Shown one piece after another: positions 14,476-20,413 of a stretch of DNA of 20,413 bases. Source of the stretch: DASVTR01 sp033855775 (GTDB lineage Bacteria > Acidobacteriota > Blastocatellia > Pyrinomonadales > Pyrinomonadaceae); the NCBI GenBank assembly GCA_033855775.1, contig JAWVFT010000070.1, positions 1 through 20,413 on the forward strand. The letters run 5' to 3'. Position 1 is the first letter of the stretch. Each line of letters starts with the position of its first letter. The notes below the pieces were generated by a model, which ran no database searches, was not told where the DNA came from, and saw only the letters and a list, made by a program, of their open reading frames with translations. A program made the translations under genes and the position numbers.

Positions 14476-14753
14476 TCAGATATAAGGGGCAGGCCGCAGT
14501 TCACGCCGCTGATGGAAGCTGCTCGGAATCAGTAGCTTCAATTAACTAACGACAGCCGGGACTCTCTCTTTCGCCAGCAATAGCAGATGTTTGGTCGCGG
14601 CAGGCGAGCCGCTTGAGAGCAGCAACAGGCGAGGCCGCAACTTTCCCTGTCGTTGCGCATGTTTCCCTGTCGCAGCCCGTGCGCGCCGGTCGCCCCCGGC
14701 AATTCATCATGATTGTCTCCCCTTGTAATGAACACTCAAAAAGGAACACGTAT
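14476..14753 (+). other. Long 5' leader with short direct repeats
   Basis: This stretch between the predicted promoter and the FG-GAP start contains no convincing gene. It holds two pairs of direct repeats: CAGGCGAGCCGC at 14601-14612 with a near copy at 14626-14638, and TTTCCCTGTCG at 14642-14652 and 14662-14672. A small stem (GCAAC/GTTGC) encloses the first TTTCCCTGTCG. I could not match it to a known riboswitch; the c-di-GMP-I consensus was looked for and not found. Open frame continues upstream of the ATG to 14613, but those codons lack any signal-peptide logic. Confidence 0.35.
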
Positions 14754-17600
14754 ATGCCCAGACGCCGCCGCTCTCTTCGCCTCCTGTTGCTGCTCACGTT
14801 CAGTTCCCTGCTTGGCTGGCAGATGTTCAATGCGCTGGCCTCCAACTTTGCGCTTGTGCCCAGATTCAACTTCGCACAGACCTTCAGCCCCGGAATCGGG
14901 GGGCTTGCCATCGCCACGGGCGACTTCAACGGTGACGGCAAGCCCGATTTAGTGACGGCGAGCAATAACGGAAACGCCTACGTGCTGCTCGGCAACGGCG
15001 CCGGGAGCTTCGCGCCTGCCGCCGTCTATCCGGTCGGCGCCCCGCAAGGCCATATCGTCGCGGGCGACTTCAACGCCGACGGCAAGAGCGATATAGCGAT
15101 GACCAACGCCGATTCCGGCAAAATCTACGTCATGCTCAACAACGGCGCCGGAGCCTTAAGCCCTCCCGTCGTCTATACGGCCGGGTCTGACTTACGCTCC
15201 ATCGCCATCGCGGATTTCAACTCGGACGGCAAGCCGGACCTGGTGGTCGTCAATTATCAACTCAATGTCTTCGTGCTGCTCAATACGGGCGCGGGCGGCT
15301 TTGGCGCTCCCATCAACATCTTCAGCGGGTCGCATCTGAGCAGCGTCGTCGCCGGCGATTTCAACGGCGATAACAAGAGCGATTTGGTCTTGCTCAATAG
15401 CGGCCTCAATACCTTTACGCTGCTGCCCGGCACAGGCTTTGGCAGCTTCACAGCGTCCACAGAATTTGCGACCAACGCTCCGACCGGCGGGCTCGCCGTC
15501 GGCGACTTTAACGGTGACGGCAAGACGGACGTGGCGGCGGGCAACGGCAACAAAACAGTCTCCATCCTGCTCGGCAATGGCGCAGGCAGCTTCTCTTCGC
15601 CCGCGCACTTTCCGTCAGAGGGAACTTATCCGCTGAGGGTCGGCGACTTTAACGGCGACGGCAAACTTGATTTGGCGACGGGCGCAGACAACGGCATCTC
15701 CATCGTGCCCGGCACGGGGACTGGCAGCTTCTCTGCGCCGACCAGATTCGCCACGAACTTTGCCTACGACCTCGCGGTCGGGGAGTTCAACGCGGACGGC
15801 AAATCGGATTTGGCCGTAACCAACAACAGCGGCGTCAACGTGCTGTTCAGCAGCGCCGACGGCATCTTCAACACCGCCACCCTCAAGACCATCGGGAGCG
15901 GCCCGCGCTCTATCGCCACCGGCGACTTCAACACGGACGGCCACGTTGATCTGGCCGTCTCAATCACGGACGACAACGACGTGGACGTGATGCTCGGCGC
16001 AGGCAACGGCAGGTTCAGCCCCATGGCCAGGTTTCACGTCGGCGACACTCCGTATGCGGTCGCCACAGGCGACTTCAACTCGGACGGCAAGCCAGACCTT
16101 GTGACGGCCAACTATAGCTCCAACAATATCTCCCTGCTGATTGGCGCGGGCGACGGCACGTTCGGCGCGTCCACGCACTTTCCCGCCGGGACGAACGCCG
16201 CCTCGATTGCCGTCGGCGATTTCAACGCGGACGGCAAAACGGATGTGGTCACCGCCAACTACGGCTCCAACAATGTCTCTCTGCTGTTGGGGACGGGCAC
16301 GGGCAGCTTCGCCGCTCCCACTAACTTCATCGCCGGAACACAACCCTTCTCGGTCGCTGTCGGCGACTTTAACGCCGATGGCAAAAGCGATTTAGCAGTG
16401 GCGAACAACGCGACGGCCAACGTCTCAGTCCTGCTCGGCACGGGCACGGGCAGCTTCTCGACGGCCGTCAACTATCCGACCGGAACGACAGCCTATGCCG
16501 TCTCCACCGGCGACCTCAACGCAGACGGCCGCGCAGACCTCGTTGTTCCTAACTTCGGCGCCAACAACGTCTCAGTCCTGCTCGGCAACGGCGACGGCAG
16601 CTTCGGCGCCGCTGCCAACTTCGCCGTCGGCAGAGCCCCGACCGCCGCCGCCATCGCGGATTTCAACGGCGACGGCAAGAAGGATTTGGCCGTCGTCAAT
16701 TTCAGCCCCAACAACTTCTCCATCCTGCTCGGCACGGGCACGGGCAGCTTCGGCGCTCCCACCAATTTCGGCGTCGGCACAGGCCCGATTCCCGTCGCGG
16801 TCGGCGATTTCAACGAAGACGGCAAGACGGATTTGACCATCGCCAACTTCTTCACAGACGACCTGCACGTCATCCTCAACACAGCGAGCGCAGACCTCGC
16901 CTACGACTTTGACGGTGACCGCAAAACAGATGTCGCCATCTGGAACCCTTCGAGCGGCAACTGGTCTATTCTGCAAAGCCACGACGGCGCGACCATCGCG
17001 CGCTACACATGGGGCAGCAGCTCGCTCGGCGACATGGCCGCGCCCGGCGATTATGACGGCGACGGCAAGACGGATGTGGCCGTCTGGCGTTCCACGGATG
17101 GCAACTGGCACATCATTCAGAGCAAGACCAACACTGTGCGCGTGCAGGGTTGGGGCGCGTCAGGCGATAAGCCCGCCCCCGGCGATTACGACGGCGACGG
17201 CTTCACAGACATTGCGGTCTTTCGTCCCTCGGACGGCAACTGGTACATCATTCGTAGCTCGACGGGCACGGCCACGCTACAGACATGGGGCCAGTCCGGC
17301 GACAAGCCTGTTCCCGCAGACTATGACGGAGACGGCAAGGCAGACATCGCCGTGTGGCGTCCAACGGACGGCAACTGGTACATCATCCGTAGCGGCGGCG
17401 GCGTGACGATTCGCGGGTGGGGCGATTCAAGCGATAAGCCTGTCCCCGGCGATTACGACGGCGACGGGCGAGCCGACATCGCCGTCTTTCGTCCAACGGA
17501 CGGCAACTGGTACATCATCCGTAGCGCAACCAACACGAGCGGACTCTTCAATCTGGGCAGCGTCAATGACGTGCCCGTGCCCGCCGCCCTGCTGCCTTAA
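14754..17600 (+). CDS. Exported FG-GAP/VCBS repeat protein
   Basis: A 948-residue secreted or surface protein. The signal peptide is MPRRRRSLRLLLLLTFSSLL with likely cleavage after NALA. Fourteen FG-GAP/VCBS-type repeats of about 48 residues follow, each with a calcium-binding-like loop such as GDFNADGKSDLA and a strand-turn of the VLLGTGTGSF type, as in beta-propellers. The last quarter switches to five shorter repeats, DYDGDGKTDVAVWRPTDGNW followed by YIIRSS and a short W-G strand. The ATG at 14754 has AAAGGA upstream and sits directly before the signal peptide. No sorting anchor is visible at the C-terminus. Such proteins are thought to act in adhesion or carbohydrate and matrix binding; no specific ligand can be named. 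It is followed by a perfect terminator hairpin. Confidence 0.9.
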   Translation: MPRRRRSLRLLLLLTFSSLLGWQMFNALASNFALVPRFNFAQTFSPGIGGLAIATGDFNGDGKPDLVTASNNGNAYVLLGNGAGSFAPAAVYPVGAPQGHIVAGDFNADGKSDIAMTNADSGKIYVMLNNGAGALSPPVVYTAGSDLRSIAIADFNSDGKPDLVVVNYQLNVFVLLNTGAGGFGAPINIFSGSHLSSVVAGDFNGDNKSDLVLLNSGLNTFTLLPGTGFGSFTASTEFATNAPTGGLAVGDFNGDGKTDVAAGNGNKTVSILLGNGAGSFSSPAHFPSEGTYPLRVGDFNGDGKLDLATGADNGISIVPGTGTGSFSAPTRFATNFAYDLAVGEFNADGKSDLAVTNNSGVNVLFSSADGIFNTATLKTIGSGPRSIATGDFNTDGHVDLAVSITDDNDVDVMLGAGNGRFSPMARFHVGDTPYAVATGDFNSDGKPDLVTANYSSNNISLLIGAGDGTFGASTHFPAGTNAASIAVGDFNADGKTDVVTANYGSNNVSLLLGTGTGSFAAPTNFIAGTQPFSVAVGDFNADGKSDLAVANNATANVSVLLGTGTGSFSTAVNYPTGTTAYAVSTGDLNADGRADLVVPNFGANNVSVLLGNGDGSFGAAANFAVGRAPTAAAIADFNGDGKKDLAVVNFSPNNFSILLGTGTGSFGAPTNFGVGTGPIPVAVGDFNEDGKTDLTIANFFTDDLHVILNTASADLAYDFDGDRKTDVAIWNPSSGNWSILQSHDGATIARYTWGSSSLGDMAAPGDYDGDGKTDVAVWRSTDGNWHIIQSKTNTVRVQGWGASGDKPAPGDYDGDGFTDIAVFRPSDGNWYIIRSSTGTATLQTWGQSGDKPVPADYDGDGKADIAVWRPTDGNWYIIRSGGGVTIRGWGDSSDKPVPGDYDGDGRADIAVFRPTDGNWYIIRSATNTSGLFNLGSVNDVPVPAALLP

Positions 17601-17634
17601 AGCGAAGGCTTCGGCACATCGCTACCGCGCGCAC

Positions 17635-17680
17635 AAGAAGGCCGTAGGACGAAAGCCAGCTTTCGTCCTACGGCCTTCTT
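17635..17680 (+). terminator. Strong intrinsic terminator hairpin
   Basis: Perfect 21-bp arms at 17635-17655 and 17660-17680 enclose a CCAG tetraloop and are followed by a pyrimidine tract (CTTTG). It lies 35 bp after the FG-GAP stop codon and marks the end of that transcription unit. Confidence 0.85.
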
Positions 17681-17737
17681 CTTTGCCTGATTGCTCCGGC
17701 TCGCAAGCAGCCGAAAAACATTGAGATTTCCTGTGAT

Positions 17738-17765
17738 TTGCTGTAAAAGCGGGGCAGCGCATAAT
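17738..17765 (+). promoter_or_regulatory. Putative promoter for the NTPase-TPR gene
   Basis: TTGCTG at 17738-17743 (four of six to TTGACA) and CATAAT at 17760-17765 (five of six to TATAAT) are separated by 16 bp. The sequence around them is AT-richer than the region to the left. It lies about 75 bp before the ATG at 17841. Confidence 0.35.
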
Positions 17766-17840
17766 GAACCTCGATGCAGCTACATTCACTACTGACACTG
17801 GCTGTCTAATCCGGCTCTCATCCAAGTCAGCAATAGAATC

Positions 17841-20413
17841 ATGTCATATCAATTACCTCCCCTAAGTGATGAAGTCCAATTTGAAAGATTGATTCGCGAT
17901 ATTCTTCGCAGAGTTTATGGCGACCAGAGCTTTGAGAGATTTGGACGAAGCGGGCAGGCTCAACATGGCATTGACGGTTATTCGCCGACAAATCCGGCCA
18001 TCACATTTCAATGCAAATTAAAAGACACGAGGCATGCAACAGACGCTCGACTGCGCGCTGTTCTTCTTGCCGAAATGGAAGAGGAGCTTAAAAAGACCAA
18101 AGGGTTGAGCATTCAACCGCAACGATTTATTTTCGCGTCAACCTTCAAAAACGATAGCCATCTTCAGCAAAAAGCCATTTCGTTGTCCGATGAATCGACA
18201 ACTGTGGAGTATTGGGGATGGGACACGATAAATGAAAGAATATGGGAATACGCGGATTATTTGATTCCAACTTACTATCCTTCATGCCCGGTCGCTAGAC
18301 CAGTATCCGGTTTCAGACAAATCACCCTCGATTCAATTACGAAAGCGCAAACGAGCGATGTTGAAGAGCTTAATACACTGGCCCTTGAGTACTACAGAAT
18401 TAACGATAGAAGTGAAGTGGTATTCAGAGTAGTTTGCAATGCCGTGGACGTGCGCAACGACAGGGTTATGGAGCATGCCTTCAAGAGGCTGGAAGCTCTG
18501 CCGTCCAGTGGAACGCTTTGGATGTTGGGAGATGGAGGCTGTGGCAAGACGACGCTCCTGCATCGCCTGGCTCTGGAGTTGGCTCAACGCGACCGGACTG
18601 TCTACATGCTCAATCTTGAGACTCATCTGAGCAAAGATGACCTTGAGACAATTCTCTCTTGGATTAAGTATTGCTCAACGTCCGAGCAAACAACGCTCTG
18701 CATAGACAATCCGGCGGCTGATGAAGAAACGCTGGAGGGGTTGCTCCGCCGGATTCCAGATTACTGCGCCGGGATACATATTCTGCTGGCAGAGCGGACA
18801 CATCGTTATTATGCTTTGCGGAGAATAGGCAGCCTGACATACCTGCACGGTGAAGAGGAACTGAAACCCATCTTCGTCCGCAATACGCGTCATCAGCGGC
18901 AAATGGTCTACGGCAGGCTGTTTGAGCTTTTGCATGTCTCGGATGTTGATAGAGAGTCACTGCAAGGCATCGTCCTCGACGAGCAGCTTGTTTATGTTAA
19001 TGCCACTTATTCGATGCTGCTGGAACTCAAAAGAAAGCGAAAAATAGACTTCGACTTTGATTGGGGCGATTATCGAAAGTCAACGTCTGACTTTCCCGCT
19101 TTCAGCGAAGGATACAAATACATAGCTCTCTTCTACCTGTTTGGCGTGAGAACGCCGTTCACTGTCCTGAGCAAAATCTTCGGGGCCGATGAAACGCAGC
19201 AGAGAGCATTTCTGGACAGGTTCCGGGGCCTGGTGAACGAGCCTATTATCGTTGACGAAAGACGGGATGAGAATTATCGGAAGAGCATTTATGTGCGAAC
19301 CAAGCATGAGCTTATCTCCGAGAATTTTTTCCTTGAGCATCGTGAATTAGATAAGAATGAACTGTTACGGGAATGGTGCGAGCGAACTGATTTTGGGGAC
19401 GCTTTAGAAGCCCAAGCGTTAATCAATATCTTGGGAGCGAAGAAGAATTACTCGAACGAAACCCCCGACATTGATTTTCGCGCCCTCATAGATTTTCTTC
19501 TACATGGCTACCTGCGCGAGAAAGTTGCCCTTTCTTCAAAACTGCACGCGACCCTCCATCTTGCAAAGTTCTGGCATCTCCTATTTCAGGACAAACCTGA
19601 GCAAGCAATCACCGTCTTAGAATCATTTCTTGAAATCGCGCCTGAGAATTTACATTGTCGTACCGAACTGGCGAAGATTTACCAACGACAGAATAAGCTT
19701 GCTGAGGCTGAGACGGTGTTGCTGAAGCTCCTTGAACTAGAGCGAAATAGTATCTGGGCGCATACAGAACTAGCGAAGGTTTATCAGCGACAGGACAGGC
19801 TCGATGAAGCCGAAGCCGCTCTTTTAAGAGTACTGGACATAAAGCCAAATGATTTAAATTCACGCACCGAACTGGCAAAGATTTATCAGCGGCAGAACAA
19901 CCTCACTGAAGCTGAAACGGTGTTGCTGAGGCTTCTTAAGATAGACGCAAATAATCTACAGGCACGCACCGAACTAGCGAAGGTTTACCAGCGGCAGGGC
20001 AAGCTTGTTGAGGCTGAAAAGTTGTTGCTGGAGAGTCTTGAGATAGACCCTCAACAACTTCACCCACGTACTGAACTGGCGAAGATTTATCAGCGACAGG
20101 GCAAGCTCGCTGAGGCTATACAGCGGCTTGAGGAAGAAATAGAACTTGAGCCTAAAGCTCTTCACCCGCGCACTGAGTTAGCGAAGATTTACCAGCGGCA
20201 GAACAAGCTCGCTGAGGCTGAGACGGTATTGCTGAAGCTCCTTGAGATAGAAGTTAATGATTTACAGGCACGCACCGAACTAGCGAAGATTTATCAGCGG
20301 CAGAACAAGCTCGCTGAGGCTGAAAAGTTGTTGCTGGAGAGTCGTGAGATAGACTTCCAACAACTTCACCCACGTACTGAACTCGCTAAGATTTACCATC
20401 GGCAGAACAAGCT
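17841..20413 (+). CDS. PD-(D/E)XK nuclease - STAND-like NTPase - TPR protein (Avs-like), 3' end beyond window
   Basis: The frame is open without a break from ATG 17841 to the window edge (857 residues visible). Residues 1-150 resemble a PD-(D/E)XK restriction-type nuclease: helix QFERLIRDIL, then FGRSGQAQHGID with D45, then FQCK with Q57 and K59, a D...QxK active site. A P-loop NTPase follows: Walker A GDGGCGKT (230-237), Walker B-like LCID with D289, and a sensor-like R319 after strand IHILLA. Residues of about 330-570 are helical and could hold the winged-helix part of a STAND module. From about residue 574 there are TPRs of exactly 34 residues (core RTELAKIYQRQNKLAEAE). Nuclease-STAND-TPR is the layout of Avs/nSTAND anti-phage proteins, in which the TPRs sense a phage protein and trigger the nuclease; that role is inferred here. 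AT-richer than its neighbours, suggesting transfer. No good Shine-Dalgarno. An in-frame stop at 17793-17795 rules out much longer starts. Confidence 0.88.
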   Translation, partial: MSYQLPPLSDEVQFERLIRDILRRVYGDQSFERFGRSGQAQHGIDGYSPTNPAITFQCKLKDTRHATDARLRAVLLAEMEEELKKTKGLSIQPQRFIFASTFKNDSHLQQKAISLSDESTTVEYWGWDTINERIWEYADYLIPTYYPSCPVARPVSGFRQITLDSITKAQTSDVEELNTLALEYYRINDRSEVVFRVVCNAVDVRNDRVMEHAFKRLEALPSSGTLWMLGDGGCGKTTLLHRLALELAQRDRTVYMLNLETHLSKDDLETILSWIKYCSTSEQTTLCIDNPAADEETLEGLLRRIPDYCAGIHILLAERTHRYYALRRIGSLTYLHGEEELKPIFVRNTRHQRQMVYGRLFELLHVSDVDRESLQGIVLDEQLVYVNATYSMLLELKRKRKIDFDFDWGDYRKSTSDFPAFSEGYKYIALFYLFGVRTPFTVLSKIFGADETQQRAFLDRFRGLVNEPIIVDERRDENYRKSIYVRTKHELISENFFLEHRELDKNELLREWCERTDFGDALEAQALINILGAKKNYSNETPDIDFRALIDFLLHGYLREKVALSSKLHATLHLAKFWHLLFQDKPEQAITVLESFLEIAPENLHCRTELAKIYQRQNKLAEAETVLLKLLELERNSIWAHTELAKVYQRQDRLDEAEAALLRVLDIKPNDLNSRTELAKIYQRQNNLTEAETVLLRLLKIDANNLQARTELAKVYQRQGKLVEAEKLLLESLEIDPQQLHPRTELAKIYQRQGKLAEAIQRLEEEIELEPKALHPRTELAKIYQRQNKLAEAETVLLKLLEIEVNDLQARTELAKIYQRQNKLAEAEKLLLESREIDFQQLHPRTELAKIYHRQNK
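19662..20413 (+). repeat. 102-bp TPR-coding tandem repeat, at least 8 units
   Basis: The same codon (Thr of TELAK) recurs at 19662, 19764, 19866, 19968, 20070, 20172, 20274 and 20376, exactly 102 bp apart. The first half of each unit is nearly identical in DNA, including synonymous positions. A higher-order period of 306 bp (three units) is also visible: the unit around 20021 matches the unit around 20327 far better than its direct neighbours, including the second-helix segment KLLLES and the following DNA through QQLHPR. The array continues beyond the window. Confidence 0.93.

Noticed and set aside
14613..14753. Earlier start for the FG-GAP protein
   Set aside because: The extra 47 residues would bury the signal peptide. 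A ribosome site and a typical RRRR signal start occur at 14754.
17764..17867. Short ORF (MNLDAATFTTDTG...) overlapping the NTPase start
   Set aside because: It has 34 codons, no ribosome site, overlaps the larger gene in another frame, and shows no recognisable feature.

Overview
The window looks like a stretch of a GC-rich, Gram-negative chromosome from a soil-type bacterium. Acidobacteriota (class Blastocatellia or a relative) is my best guess. It rests on three things: a secreted FG-GAP/VCBS protein ending in Trp-containing D-x-D-G-D-G repeats, a class III cyclase carrying SRPBCC and DUF5939-like regions, and many intergenic hairpins built from 7-bp units, one of which runs into a coding sequence. 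The assignment is inference; no rRNA or other decisive marker is present.

Layout. Positions 1-760 hold a decayed minus-strand reading frame that contains eighteen 21-bp tandem repeats. From 761 to 14277 most genes are on the minus strand: an M28 (glutamate carboxypeptidase II-like) peptidase, a MacB-type permease, a SirB1/transglutaminase-like protein, a HAD hydrolase, a cyclic-nucleotide-binding DUF1003 membrane protein, an ABC ATPase, an adenylate cyclase, a NuoI-like ferredoxin, a small Pro-rich membrane protein, nucleoside diphosphate kinase and succinyl-CoA ligase alpha. Two plus-strand genes interrupt this run: a double zinc-ribbon membrane protein at 3020 and a Pro/Gln/Tyr-rich four-helix membrane protein at 9068. 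A divergent region of about 475 bp then leads into a 948-aa exported FG-GAP repeat protein (14754-17600), closed by a perfect 21-bp terminator hairpin.

After that terminator the base composition becomes visibly more AT-rich. A long gene begins at 17841 and runs off the window end (857 residues visible). It joins an N-terminal PD-(D/E)XK nuclease-like domain, a P-loop NTPase with STAND-like features, and a C-terminal array of 34-residue TPRs. The TPR units are nearly identical at DNA level and show a higher-order 306-bp repeat. This is the architecture of Avs-like / nSTAND anti-phage proteins and is the most interesting object in the window.

Functional links. The ABC ATPase (8151) and MacB permease (3640) are plausible partners although three genes separate them. 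The cyclase (9870) retains all six class III catalytic residues and lies near a possible cyclic-nucleotide effector (7080). sucD and ndk sit in the same direction, but no sucC is adjacent. Several minus-strand genes have better starts than the longest open frame; two of them (the M28 peptidase and sucD) use TTG behind strong Shine-Dalgarno sequences.
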